From the NCBI GenBank assembly GCA_019416285.1, contig DXXM01000030.1, forward strand, positions 1 through 43,305: DNA of 43,305 nt, read 5' to 3'. The position numbers were made by a program, and so were the translations under genes. The notes under the pieces are model-generated. The model searched no databases. It saw nothing but the letters and a program-made list of their open reading frames with translations, and was not told the origin of the DNA. Source of the DNA: Bacteroidales bacterium (GTDB lineage: Bacteria; Bacteroidota; Bacteroidia; Bacteroidales; Muribaculaceae). Position 1 is the first letter of the stretch; each line of letters begins with the position of its first letter. Positions 24,829 through 33,645 of this stretch are shown piece by piece.

Positions 24829-25386
24829 TTGAAAAAGACCACACCTTTCGTCACCGCTTCCGGCGACTATCTCTCGGTTCTCATGTCGCTTTGGCTGCCA
24901 CGCTACGGCTGGACAATACTCATTCCGCTCATTGTGTGCGCGGCCATAGGAGTCGTGATTGACGAGCGCTTCCTGCTCATAGCCCTGATGCTGCTGTTCA
25001 TCGTGGTGCCGATGCTCATGTCATTTCTCTATACCTATTATATGCTGACTCCGGAGGCGCGTCGCGCGGTCCTGAGAAAAGAGGTAGAAATCCGTGACGG
25101 CGAGTCCCTGCGCCTCATCTACCTCCCGCGTGAAAAGACCGGAGAGGACGAAAAGTCGGCCTCGCGGCGCATGCTTCTGCCGATTGCACGCGAAGAGGAG
25201 CGTGACGAACCCGAGATTAAGGAGATAGTCCCCGAGCCGGAGCGGATTCCGTGGTCGGAGATTCTGAGGATTAAATACACTGCACGTTTCCGAGTGTATA
25301 TCCTCAGAGGGCCGCGTCTTAACTTCCTGCTGATACCCCACGCGTCAATCCCGCGCGAGGAGCTGAATCCGGATGTGGCAAATTGA
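24829..25386 (+). CDS. Two-helix membrane protein of unknown function (185 aa)
   Basis: Read from a TTG start (KKTTPFVTASGDYL); the first in-frame ATG is at 24883. Two hydrophobic helices (about residues 28-45 and 50-75) are separated by a short loop with DER. The remaining 110 residues are charged, with a Glu/Arg-rich low-complexity stretch (about 100-140) and a C-terminal segment resembling a PH-like bacterial membrane domain (YTARFRVYILRGPRLNFLLIP). I do not recognise the family. It lies between aguB (56 bp) and aroE (101 bp, with its own possible promoter). Confidence 0.65.
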   Translation: MKKTTPFVTASGDYLSVLMSLWLPRYGWTILIPLIVCAAIGVVIDERFLLIALMLLFIVVPMLMSFLYTYYMLTPEARRAVLRKEVEIRDGESLRLIYLPREKTGEDEKSASRRMLLPIAREEERDEPEIKEIVPEPERIPWSEILRIKYTARFRVYILRGPRLNFLLIPHASIPREELNPDVAN

Positions 25387-25428
25387 AAAAACGTCGGAAA
25401 ATTAAACCGCCTGCAACGAAAAAATCAT

Positions 25429-25436
25429 TATTTTTG
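25429..25436 (+). promoter_or_regulatory. Possible -7 element upstream of aroE
   Basis: TATTTTTG fits TAnnTTTG and would start transcription about 45 bases before the aroE ATG. No TTTG box is found at the expected distance. Confidence 0.4.
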
Positions 25437-25487
25437 CATCTATATAACACATAAGTCAACTAACCAATCAATAATCCAATAATCATC

Positions 25488-26246
25488 ATGTCATTACCGC
25501 GTCGTAAAGTGTATGGCCTCATCGGTTTCCCTCTCACTCATTCATTCTCGATGAACTATTTCAATAATATGTTTGAGTCGGAGAACATCGATGCCGAATA
25601 TGTCAACTTTGAGATTCCCGAAATCGGCGATCTCATGGAGGTAATCTCCGAAAACCCCAATCTTGCGGGTCTCAATGTCACCATTCCCTATAAGGAACAG
25701 GTGATTCCCTACATGGACGAGATGGACTCGGAAGCAGCGCAGATAGGCGCGGTCAATGTCATCAAGATTATCCGCGGCAAGAACGGTGATATTAAGCTCA
25801 AGGGCTATAACAGCGACGCCATGGGATTTCAGAATTCCATCGCTCCGCTCATCAACCCCAAGCGCAGCCGCGCGCTCATTCTCGGCACGGGTGGTGCCTC
25901 CAAAGCGGTTCGCCGCGCGCTCATCAATCTTGGTGTGGAGCCCGTGTATGTATCACGCACTCCGTCCGAAGGCCAGCTTTCATACGCCTACCTCACTCCT
26001 GAAGTGATGGCCTCACACAAGGTCATAGTCAACTGCACCCCCCTCGGCATGTATCCCGATATTGACCGCTGTCCCGATATTCCCTACGACCTTCTGACTC
26101 CCGAACATCTCTGCTACGACCTTATCTATAATCCCGATGTCACCACTTTCATGAAAAAGTCGCGTGCCAACGGTGCTGAGGTCAAAAACGGTCTTGAGAT
26201 GCTGCTGCTCCAGGCTTTCGAGTCGTGGAACATCTGGAATCTCTGA
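25488..26246 (+). CDS. aroE: Shikimate dehydrogenase (252 aa)
   Basis: NADPH-dependent reduction of 3-dehydroshikimate in aromatic amino acid synthesis. Motifs present: the substrate loop GFPLTHSFSMNYFN (13-26), NVTIPYKE with the catalytic Lys, GYNSDAMGF, the nucleotide fold ILGTGGASKAV, NCTPLGMYP and the closing GLEMLLLQA. Length is slightly short but complete for the family. It is followed after 71 bp by the ComEC-like gene in the same direction. Confidence 0.95.
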   Translation: MSLPRRKVYGLIGFPLTHSFSMNYFNNMFESENIDAEYVNFEIPEIGDLMEVISENPNLAGLNVTIPYKEQVIPYMDEMDSEAAQIGAVNVIKIIRGKNGDIKLKGYNSDAMGFQNSIAPLINPKRSRALILGTGGASKAVRRALINLGVEPVYVSRTPSEGQLSYAYLTPEVMASHKVIVNCTPLGMYPDIDRCPDIPYDLLTPEHLCYDLIYNPDVTTFMKKSRANGAEVKNGLEMLLLQAFESWNIWNL

Positions 26247-26317
26247 TTCTGTTATCCCGACGGCACCGACAGTGACCGCCGGTATCATATTCTCACCTCT
26301 TTTTCCCTCTCTTCCCG

Positions 26318-28324
26318 ATGCCTCCTCTGTCGCTCATGCCACTCCTGCCGTTTACCGTGGTGTTCATCATCGGTATCATATTGCAGGGGAGTGGCGTGAG
26401 CGCGGGCTTTATGGCCGTACCGCTCCTCGCAGCGGCGGTGATGCTCTTCATGAAGAAGAATTATGCCGCAATTCTTTTGTGCGGACTTACCTTGGGCTAT
26501 GCCGTGGCTTTCGTCCACGCCCCGGTGCCTCTTTCTGAAGATAATTTGGATGTAAGCCGCAGATATTCGGCTGTGGCAAAAGATGTGCGCCGCTACGAGC
26601 CCGCGCAGGTACTGATAGCCGAGGTGGATTCTGCGGATGGTGTGGCATGCAGGCCGTTTCTTGTAAAACTGACTGTTCCATCTTCTCTGCCCGAGGTGCT
26701 GGAGACAGACCGCATCCGTTTCTCCGCATCCGTCGCGCCTATGCGTCCTAAAACCGAGCTTCCGGAGGAGATAGACTATGACGCTCCTCTGCGGCGTCGC
26801 GGTGTGCTAGGCGAATGTTTTGTGCGCCCCGACAGTCTTGCTGTTCTCTATGCCGAACCGGGTCTGCTTAACTCTATCCGACGGCTGCGGCCCGAAATGA
26901 CTCGCCGTATTGCAATCTCTCCGCTGTCGCCACGCGCCAGGGAGTTTGTCAACGCTACTCTTACCGGCGACCGCTCGATGCTTGCCCCCGAGATGCGCGA
27001 AATCTTTTCCTCTACCGGCCTCTCGCATGTACTTGCTCTGAGCGGCCTCCACGTCGGCATCCTGCTGTGGGTTGCATCAATACTGCTTTTTCCGCTCTAT
27101 GTGGCTGGCATGAGGGGCACGCGGACACTACTGCTGATTCTCCTGCTGTGGACTTTCGCCGTGATGACCGGACTTTCGCCGTCGGTAGTACGCTCCGTCA
27201 TAATGGCGACTCTTTTTCTGCTCGCCTACGCCTTTCAGCGCACGCGCTCTCCGCTCAATTCCCTTTGCGCGGCTGCGGTGGCGATACTCTTCGTCACGCC
27301 TCATGCCCTTTACACGGTCGGTTTCCAGCTTTCGTTTTTAGCCGTGGCCTCGATACTCCTTTTTCCCTCTGCGATTAATCCGGTGTCGCAGCGCCGACGC
27401 CTGCTCTATACTGTCGCAGCTTACCCTGCGGCAACCGTCGCGGCCATGCTCGGCACCATGGCGTTAAGCGCCTACTATTTCAATATCCTGCCGCTCTATT
27501 TCCTTCCCGCCAATTTTGTCGGGGCGCTGCTTCTGCCTCTGATACTCGGCCTGGGAGTGCTGTATCTGTTGCTTGACACCTGCGGCATTGTGTTTCACCA
27601 GCTTGCCGATGCTGTCTCCGCCCTTGTCGACGTGTTCTACAGTTCCGCCTCATGGCTCAGCGGGCTTCCGCTATCTTTCCGCTCCGACATCTACCTCACA
27701 CCGCTGATGCTTGCCTGTTGGCTTGCCGTCCTTGTCCCATTGGTGCTGTGGATTTACCGGCGCCGTCCGGTTTTCGCCTGCGCCACGGGCGTAATGGCGC
27801 TGTTCGCCTTGTCCGTGACCATCTTTGCCCGTGTGCCTGACAGTATCGAGGTCTACATACCCGAGACCCGCGGCCATACGTCGCTGCTTGTGCGCGACAG
27901 TTCGCTGCTGAGTGTAGTCACGACCCTCCCGCCACACCGTCACGAGGAACTGCGCGAGAGTTTCGACCGTAAATACCGCCGTTATCTCCTCTCGCGTAGG
28001 ATTGATTCCATACACATACAATCAATATCGCCCACAGAGACCGTTACGGTCAGTGTGGGCGATAGAAAATTCGCTGTTGTCTGCGACAGAGCGCACCTTG
28101 TCTCCCGGGGGACGGAACATGTCGATTATGCGCTTGTCAGTGCTTCATACCGGGGCGATATTCTTGCGGTCGCTGAAGCGTTGAAACCTGATACGGTCCT
28201 GCTGTCAGGCGACATCAATATCCGCCGTCACGACCGCTATCGGCGTGAGCTTGCCGAAGCCGGGATTCCGGTCAGGAGTGTCCGTGACGCTCCGTTTTCC
28301 TACATTATCTCGTATGCTCCCTGA
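26318..28324 (+). CDS. ComEC/Rec2-family channel protein with degenerate C-terminal domain (668 aa)
   Basis: Inner-membrane protein of the DNA-uptake channel family. The N-terminal OB-like region (about 55-165) follows two helices. The competence core has the signature STGLSHVLALSGLHVGIL (about 229-246) and SPSVVRSVIMA, followed by many helices to about residue 510. The last 150 residues align in outline with the metallo-beta-lactamase domain of ComEC but lack the HxHxDH metal motif; only a GDINIRRHDRY-like piece remains. The protein may therefore lack the nuclease activity proposed for full ComEC. ATG 26318 is used, 26336 is possible. Its 3-prime end overlaps folK (opposite strand) by 25 bp. 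Confidence 0.88.
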   Translation: MPPLSLMPLLPFTVVFIIGIILQGSGVSAGFMAVPLLAAAVMLFMKKNYAAILLCGLTLGYAVAFVHAPVPLSEDNLDVSRRYSAVAKDVRRYEPAQVLIAEVDSADGVACRPFLVKLTVPSSLPEVLETDRIRFSASVAPMRPKTELPEEIDYDAPLRRRGVLGECFVRPDSLAVLYAEPGLLNSIRRLRPEMTRRIAISPLSPRAREFVNATLTGDRSMLAPEMREIFSSTGLSHVLALSGLHVGILLWVASILLFPLYVAGMRGTRTLLLILLLWTFAVMTGLSPSVVRSVIMATLFLLAYAFQRTRSPLNSLCAAAVAILFVTPHALYTVGFQLSFLAVASILLFPSAINPVSQRRRLLYTVAAYPAATVAAMLGTMALSAYYFNILPLYFLPANFVGALLLPLILGLGVLYLLLDTCGIVFHQLADAVSALVDVFYSSASWLSGLPLSFRSDIYLTPLMLACWLAVLVPLVLWIYRRRPVFACATGVMALFALSVTIFARVPDSIEVYIPETRGHTSLLVRDSSLLSVVTTLPPHRHEELRESFDRKYRRYLLSRRIDSIHIQSISPTETVTVSVGDRKFAVVCDRAHLVSRGTEHVDYALVSASYRGDILAVAEALKPDTVLLSGDINIRRHDRYRRELAEAGIPVRSVRDAPFSYIISYAP

Positions 28325-28701
28325 GCGAGCAGCTCGCGGTAGCCGCGGTTGAAGTAATGACGCTCGAAATCCTTCGGGCGCATGATGTGTTCGTTCCATA
28401 TCACAAGGTCGAGGTCAATCGGGATGATTCCTTGGGCGGTGTCGGTCATCGTGCGGCCGCACTCCGCCTCCCAATCCTTTAGGAACTTTATTACACTTTC
28501 ATAATCATGCGGGGCGTATCCGTGAATCACGGCGTTCATGTAAGGCTCATCCTTGCCATTGAACGCTTCGGATTCATAGACAGACGATACGGCGCACTCG
28601 TTCAGATACCCGCATATATGCTCGATGGCCCGGGTAATCTGATACTCGCGGTCCGGCGTGTTGCTTCCGAGACCAATCGTGCATGAATTTTCTTTATCCA
28701 T
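28300..28701 (-). CDS. folK: Hydroxymethyldihydropterin pyrophosphokinase-like protein (133 aa)
   Basis: Transfers pyrophosphate from ATP to 6-hydroxymethyl-dihydropterin in folate synthesis. It begins with the family pattern IGLGSN (9-14), has SSVYESEAF and YMNAVIHG in the expected order, and ends with IPIDLDLVIWN, the metal and ATP-binding motif. At 133 residues it is shorter than the usual 155-160, and the usual PR before IDLDLL is IP here, so activity is likely but not certain. It is the last gene of the acyltransferase-phosphoesterase-tex-folK operon (20 bp after tex), and its end overlaps the ComEC-like gene. Confidence 0.85.
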   Translation of the reverse strand: MDKENSCTIGLGSNTPDREYQITRAIEHICGYLNECAVSSVYESEAFNGKDEPYMNAVIHGYAPHDYESVIKFLKDWEAECGRTMTDTAQGIIPIDLDLVIWNEHIMRPKDFERHYFNRGYRELLAQGAYEIM

Positions 28702-28721
28702 TATTGTAGGGGATTGATTAC

Positions 28722-30860
28722 TTATTGAGCGACTCCTTTCATGGTGAGTGCTATGCGTCCGCGCGATGTGTCCACATCCATCACTCTCACTCTCACGTTC
28801 TGACCTATGCTAACCACTTCGGCAGGCGAGGAAATGAATCTGTCGCTGAGCTGGGAGATGTGGATAAGTCCGTTTTCCTTCATGCCGAGGTCCACGAACA
28901 CGCCAAAAGCCGTGATGTTGTTGACCTTTCCGGTGAGTTCCTGACCGATGTGGAGGTCATCGATTTTCCTCACGGCGTCGTCGTAGGGAATCTCCTCGGC
29001 GGTCTCGCGCGGGTCGCGGCCCGGCTTCTCAAGTTCGAGTATGATGTCAGTGAGAGTGGGAAGGCCCACTTCCTTGGTGACATATTTATCGAGTTCTATG
29101 CTGTGGAGGAGGTTTCTGTCGCGGGTAAGACGGGCTATATCAGCTTTCGCATCGGCTGCAATCTGCTCCACAAGCGCATAGCGCTCGGGGTGGACGGCAG
29201 TGTTGTCGAGCGGATTCTTGCCGCCGGGGATGCGGAGGAAGCCCGCGCACTGCTGGAAGGCTTTCTCGCCCATGCGCGACACGTTCATCAGCTCTGCGCG
29301 CGAGGTAAAATCGCCGTTTTCAGCACGATATTTCACTATGTTGGCGGCAAGGGTCGGACCGATGCCGGAGACGTATGACAAGAGTTGCTTCGACGCGGTG
29401 TTGATGTTGACGCCTACGGTGTTCACGCAGCTTTCAACCACATAGTCAAGAGCCTCTTTGAGCTTGGTCTGGTTGACGGCGTGCTGATACTGGCCCACGC
29501 CGATTGATTTCGGGTCGATTTTCACGAGTTCGGCAAGCGGGTCGAGCAGACGGCGACCGATGGAGACTGCGCCGCGTACTGTGACATCCTCATTCGGAAA
29601 TTCCTCGCGTGCCACTTCCGAGGCGGAGTAAACCGAGGCGCCGTTTTCGTTGACCATGAATATTTGCACCTTGCGCGGGAGCATGAGGTCGCGCACGAAG
29701 CGCTCGGTCTCACGTCCGGCAGTGCCGTTTCCGATGGCTATGGCGTCGATTCTGTAGCGGTCGACATAGAAACAGATGGCATCCGCGGCACCTACATAGT
29801 CGTTGGCCGGCGGGGTGGGGTAGATGACATCGTGCTGCATGAGATTGCCCTGTTCATCGAGCACCACGAGTTTGCAGCCCGTTCTGAAACCGGGGTCGAT
29901 TGCGAGCACGCGCTTGCGTCCGAGAGGTGAGGCCATGAGAAGCTGACGCACATTGTCGGCAAACATCTGTATGGCTCCTTCGTCGCTTTTATCCTTGGTG
30001 ATGGCGGCTATTTCGTTTTCTATCGACGGGCGCATGAGGCGGCGGTAGCCGTCCTTGACGGCGGTTCTGACCACTGCGGCAGTCTCGGGAGTGGCTCCCG
30101 ACTTTACGAACATGCGGCTCAGGCGGTCTATCATCTCGTCATCGTCTATTGAGATGCTGACTTTCAGTATTCCCTCCTCCTCGCCGCGGCGGATGGCCAG
30201 ATAGCGGTGTGACGTACACAGGCGCAGCGGCTCCGAGAAGTCGAAATAGTTCTGATAGTTCCTGCCCTCCTCTTCCTTGCCGGAGATGACCTTGGAGCTG
30301 ATTGTGGCTGAGCGCTGGTAGCGCGAGCGCACGAGGTTGCGGGCTTTCTCGCTTTCGCTGACCCACTCGGCTATTATGTCGGCCGCGCCTTCGATGGCAG
30401 CCTGCACGCTTCCGGCTTCCTTGGCGTATTTCTTGGCCTGCTTCTCGATTTCCGACGAATTCTGCGCCATTATTATGCGTGCGAGAGGTTCGAGTCCGAG
30501 CGAGCGGGCAGCCTGTGCGCGGGTGTTGCGCTTGGGTTTATAGGGGAGATATATGTCCTCGAGCACCACGGGGTCAAGTGTCTCGGTGATGCGTTCCTGA
30601 AGTTCGGGAGTAAGCGCTCCGCGCTCCTTTATGACATCGAGGATATACTCTTTACGCTTGTCAAGCTCCGTGAGCTCCTGATGGCGCATCTGGACAGTGT
30701 GGACTGTCACCTCATCCATGCCTCCGGTAGCTTCTTTGCGGTATCGTGAGATGAACGGGACAGTGGCTCCGTCGTCAAGCAGCCTGAGACATGCTGCCAC
30801 GTGTTTGCGGAGATATGTGCCGAGTTCGGCAGTGATTACATTGGCGTGAACGTTTGCCAT
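28722..30860 (-). CDS. tex: Tex-family RNA-binding transcription accessory protein (712 aa)
   Basis: Cytoplasmic nucleic-acid-binding protein of the Tex/YhgF family. The N-terminal helical region includes FISRYRKEATGGMDE (residues about 35-50). The YqgF/RNase H-like domain has AIDPGFRTGCKL near residue 320 and GNGTAGRETE. A helix-hairpin-helix region reads LLSYVSGIGPTLAANIV (about 490). The C-terminal S1 domain (about 635-705) has GKVNNITAFGVFVDLG and GLIHISQLSD. Length and domain order match the family. It is separated by 7 bp from the phosphoesterase gene and by 20 bp from folK. Confidence 0.97.
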   Translation of the reverse strand: MANVHANVITAELGTYLRKHVAACLRLLDDGATVPFISRYRKEATGGMDEVTVHTVQMRHQELTELDKRKEYILDVIKERGALTPELQERITETLDPVVLEDIYLPYKPKRNTRAQAARSLGLEPLARIIMAQNSSEIEKQAKKYAKEAGSVQAAIEGAADIIAEWVSESEKARNLVRSRYQRSATISSKVISGKEEEGRNYQNYFDFSEPLRLCTSHRYLAIRRGEEEGILKVSISIDDDEMIDRLSRMFVKSGATPETAAVVRTAVKDGYRRLMRPSIENEIAAITKDKSDEGAIQMFADNVRQLLMASPLGRKRVLAIDPGFRTGCKLVVLDEQGNLMQHDVIYPTPPANDYVGAADAICFYVDRYRIDAIAIGNGTAGRETERFVRDLMLPRKVQIFMVNENGASVYSASEVAREEFPNEDVTVRGAVSIGRRLLDPLAELVKIDPKSIGVGQYQHAVNQTKLKEALDYVVESCVNTVGVNINTASKQLLSYVSGIGPTLAANIVKYRAENGDFTSRAELMNVSRMGEKAFQQCAGFLRIPGGKNPLDNTAVHPERYALVEQIAADAKADIARLTRDRNLLHSIELDKYVTKEVGLPTLTDIILELEKPGRDPRETAEEIPYDDAVRKIDDLHIGQELTGKVNNITAFGVFVDLGMKENGLIHISQLSDRFISSPAEVVSIGQNVRVRVMDVDTSRGRIALTMKGVAQ

Positions 30861-30867
30861 TAAAAGT

Positions 30868-32058
30868 CTATTTTAGCTTTTTTAGTGTGATAAGTGTGAT
30901 TTCAGGTGTAGCGCCTATACGGGAGGGGAAACCGACAGTTCCGCTGCCGATATTCACATATAACTGATGCTTTTTGTCTGAGTCGGAATACATGCCGCCC
31001 CATGTGGGGTAGCGGTATTTGGCCGGTGACCATCCGAGGATCTCAATCTGCATGGCATGAGTGTGTCCCGAAAGCGACAGAGGAACACGCACGTTGTCAT
31101 GGCACGAAATCGAGTCTACCCAGTGGGCCGGATTATGTGTCAGAAGAATTTTCGCAACGCTGTCGGAAAGATTCGGGTATGCTCTGTCAAGCGAACCGTA
31201 GACTTTGAATGGCGGGTCGCCGATATTCTCAACCCCTATCAGAGCCAGTGAGTCACCGTTGTTGCGAAGCATCACGGTTTCGTTGAGCAGCAGGCGCCAT
31301 CCCATCTCGCCCTGTAGTTTTTTCAGCAGATCAAGATTGGCTTTTTTCGCTTCGGGCGATTTCCACTCGGAGTAGTCGCCGTAGTCGTGGTTTCCGAGGA
31401 TTGAATAAACTCCGTCGGGGGCGGTGAGTCTGGAGAGTGGGGTCACATGCGGCAGCAACTCGCTTGTCTTTGAATTGACGATGTCGCCGGTAAATACGAT
31501 GGCGTCGGGGTGGAGCGAGTTGAGAGTGTCGACGAACTTTGCGACGAAAGTAGTGTCGTTGCCGAAAGTACCCACGTGCATGTCGGAGAACTGGGCTATC
31601 GTGTAGCCGTCGAATTCATCGGGGAGTCCTTCGATTTCAACCGTCACCTCATTCACGTCGATATTGAAGCGATTGATAAAGGCACCCCACCACATCGCGC
31701 CGAACAGTATGAACGCCGAAACACCGCCCGTGACCGAAAGCCATCCGAGGCGTTTGCGCCTGAACAGCTGCGGTATGCGCGCTATGAGGTCAATAATGAC
31801 GAAAAGATATTTCGGAATGTAGACGGCGATATAGGTGTAGAGCATCCACATGATTGCCCGCAGCATCGAATCGGAACAGTTGCGTTTCGGCAGGCAGATG
31901 ACAAGGACAATCAGTACGAACAGCGCGACGGCGCTCCACAACTGTACTCTTCTTGGCCACAGGCTTCTGAATCTGTGTTTTAGGACTTTATAAATATAGG
32001 TGTCGACCAGTATATTTATAATAAGAAAGACAGATAATAGAAGGAGTGGAAGGCGCAT
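30868..32058 (-). CDS. Membrane-anchored calcineurin-like metallophosphoesterase (396 aa)
   Basis: Three or four hydrophobic helices occupy residues about 1-130 (TM segments near 4-22, 40-56, 68-92, 108-127). The catalytic domain follows outside or on the membrane. All metal-binding motifs are present: DMHVG (D159, H161), GDIVNSK, GNHDYGDY, LLTHNPAHW and SGHTHAMQ. The layout is that of YkuE/YaeI-type enzymes, some of which hydrolyse UDP-diacylglucosamine or other phospho-lipids; the substrate here is not shown. It sits between a PlsC-like acyltransferase (28 bp upstream) and tex (7 bp downstream). Confidence 0.92.
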   Translation of the reverse strand: MRLPLLLLSVFLIINILVDTYIYKVLKHRFRSLWPRRVQLWSAVALFVLIVLVICLPKRNCSDSMLRAIMWMLYTYIAVYIPKYLFVIIDLIARIPQLFRRKRLGWLSVTGGVSAFILFGAMWWGAFINRFNIDVNEVTVEIEGLPDEFDGYTIAQFSDMHVGTFGNDTTFVAKFVDTLNSLHPDAIVFTGDIVNSKTSELLPHVTPLSRLTAPDGVYSILGNHDYGDYSEWKSPEAKKANLDLLKKLQGEMGWRLLLNETVMLRNNGDSLALIGVENIGDPPFKVYGSLDRAYPNLSDSVAKILLTHNPAHWVDSISCHDNVRVPLSLSGHTHAMQIEILGWSPAKYRYPTWGGMYSDSDKKHQLYVNIGSGTVGFPSRIGATPEITLITLKKLK

Positions 32059-32086
32059 GACAGTTTTTATTTATGACTACTAATCA

Positions 32087-33256
32087 TTAACAACTTCCGG
32101 ATGCAAGGAGTTTATTCCGAAGCGGATTAGCATACATCATATACATGTATGTGCGCATGAAATTGCGCTCCTGAGTAGTGACATCGGGAATATCGACCTT
32201 GTCAAGCTGCCCTTCGATATAATCGGAAACCGTTCTTGCTTCGTCCGCGGAATAACGCTCGCGGTACATTTCGGAATCGAAGGCCTTGTCGTAGGCCACA
32301 TAATTTATGGGGTAAATTTTATATCCGCTGTGGATGCCGCAGTCGATATGGTGGCATATCTGATGGATGGCCTCCTGCTTGTCGGTTCCGGCCGGAATAG
32401 TGTCGATGAGCGGTGTGATGCAGTTGGCAAAGGATATGTGGACACGTCCCTTGTATTGCATCAGACCGGTTTCCATAGAGAAGAGGTCGTCGTGTTGCGA
32501 CTTCTTGAATTCCGGGTCGCGGTGGCGCAGCAGGTATTCCCGGGCCTTGAGATAGTCGTTGGGGTCAAATTCGTAGGATATCGCGGCCGGGAAGATGTTG
32601 ATTTGGGCGAGGTTCTGAGTGATTGTTCCCCCTCCTGCGAGTCCGAGCATTTTCAGCACGCTCTCCTGGGTGTGGTCACTCGAATCCTTGGCGCGTCCCT
32701 GCCGCTGGGCAATCCAGATGCTCTCTTTCTTGTCGCAGATGGCATGGTGGATATAGCCTGAGAGCTGACGGGCGGCATCGAGAGCCTGCCGCGTGGGGAG
32801 GCCGCGTTTCACTATGAAGCTGCCGTTGAGTTTGACCAGATGTGTAATCCAGTCATATATAAGAAGGTTGTCGCCTATAGCCACTTCTGAGGTTTTCATA
32901 TTGTGGCGGAGGAAAATCAGGTTGATGAATGAAGCGTCGAGGACGATGTCACGGTGGTTGGTGATGAAGGTATATGCCTTGCCGTCCTGGACTTTCTCGA
33001 CTCCCGAGGCTGTCACGCCCGCGGTGGTCTTGCTTTCAAGATGAGAGAGGAAATTGCCCATTATGCGGGACTGAAACTCATGCTTGTTGTTGCAGGCTGT
33101 GAGTTGGCTGATAAATTCAGGGTAGTCTATATCGGGTAGAATCCAGCGGATTGCATGTTCGAATCCGGGTTCTGACACCATTTTTGAAATCGCTCCTTTA
33201 AACTGGCTCTCGTTGTAGGGAGCTATATCTGTGAAATCTATATTATTTGCGTCCAT
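32087..33256 (-). CDS. PlsC-like glycerolipid acyltransferase (389 aa)
   Basis: Probable acyl transfer to a glycerolipid. The block I motif is NHRDIVLD (H101, D107), an HX5D arrangement rather than the usual HX4D. A later block, GSFIVKRG, and WIAQRQGRAKD correspond to motifs II and III of the superfamily. No membrane helix is obvious, so it may be peripheral. ATG start at 33256, 49 bp after a consensus -7 element. It is the first gene of a four-gene operon, and adjacency to a metallophosphoesterase supports a lipid role. The precise substrate is unknown. Confidence 0.82.
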   Translation of the reverse strand: MDANNIDFTDIAPYNESQFKGAISKMVSEPGFEHAIRWILPDIDYPEFISQLTACNNKHEFQSRIMGNFLSHLESKTTAGVTASGVEKVQDGKAYTFITNHRDIVLDASFINLIFLRHNMKTSEVAIGDNLLIYDWITHLVKLNGSFIVKRGLPTRQALDAARQLSGYIHHAICDKKESIWIAQRQGRAKDSSDHTQESVLKMLGLAGGGTITQNLAQINIFPAAISYEFDPNDYLKAREYLLRHRDPEFKKSQHDDLFSMETGLMQYKGRVHISFANCITPLIDTIPAGTDKQEAIHQICHHIDCGIHSGYKIYPINYVAYDKAFDSEMYRERYSADEARTVSDYIEGQLDKVDIPDVTTQERNFMRTYMYMMYANPLRNKLLASGSC

Positions 33257-33309
33257 TACGCTTACGGGGTTTACTAAGATAAACCAGATAGATGAAACAA
33301 TAGTTGTGT

Positions 33310-33341
33310 CAAAGGTAGATTATTTTGATAAATTTTGCAAA
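33310..33341 (-). promoter_or_regulatory. Promoter of the acyltransferase-phosphoesterase-tex-folK operon
   Basis: On the minus strand TTTG (33341-33338), a 20-bp spacer and TACCTTTG (33317-33310) match the Bacteroidota consensus exactly. The leader is about 50 bases. Confidence 0.8.
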
Positions 33342-33545
33342 CGATTTAAACTTTTATTGGATTTCGGCGCTCCTAATTAAGAAATTTTTACCCCGTTCAG
33401 CATCCTTTATATTATCTAAGATGGATTTATGGTCTTCCAATGGGGGTGAATGGCCTCAAAGCATGGGTGGAGTCGGGGCAATTCATGGCAATTTTGTGGA
33501 AAAATGTTTTTATTTTGACTATTTTTGAAGAAAATTGATAAAATA
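33342..33545. other. Gene-free spacer between divergent operons
   Basis: The intergenic region 33257-33645 holds two promoters facing outward. The 204 bases between them carry no credible gene. Composition is AT-rich with one G-rich patch near 33440-33480. It may hold regulator sites for nitrogen control of amtB, but I see no clear palindrome. Confidence 0.5.
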
Positions 33546-33577
33546 TTTGTTGGTTTATGAACAAAATGCTACATTTG
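33546..33577 (+). promoter_or_regulatory. amtB promoter
   Basis: TTTG (33546-33549), a 20-bp spacer and TACATTTG (33570-33577) match the Bacteroidota consensus. The predicted leader to the ATG at 33646 is about 63 bases and very AT-rich. Confidence 0.8.
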
Positions 33578-33645
33578 CGATGTTTTAAGAGAAATTTAAG
33601 ATTGTTTTAGTTTAGTTTTGTTTTTCAGTAATAAAAATTTCAGGT

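Noticed and set aside
33325..33528. 67-aa reading frame between the divergent operons
   Set aside because: It has random-looking composition and overlaps the promoter of the acyltransferase operon.
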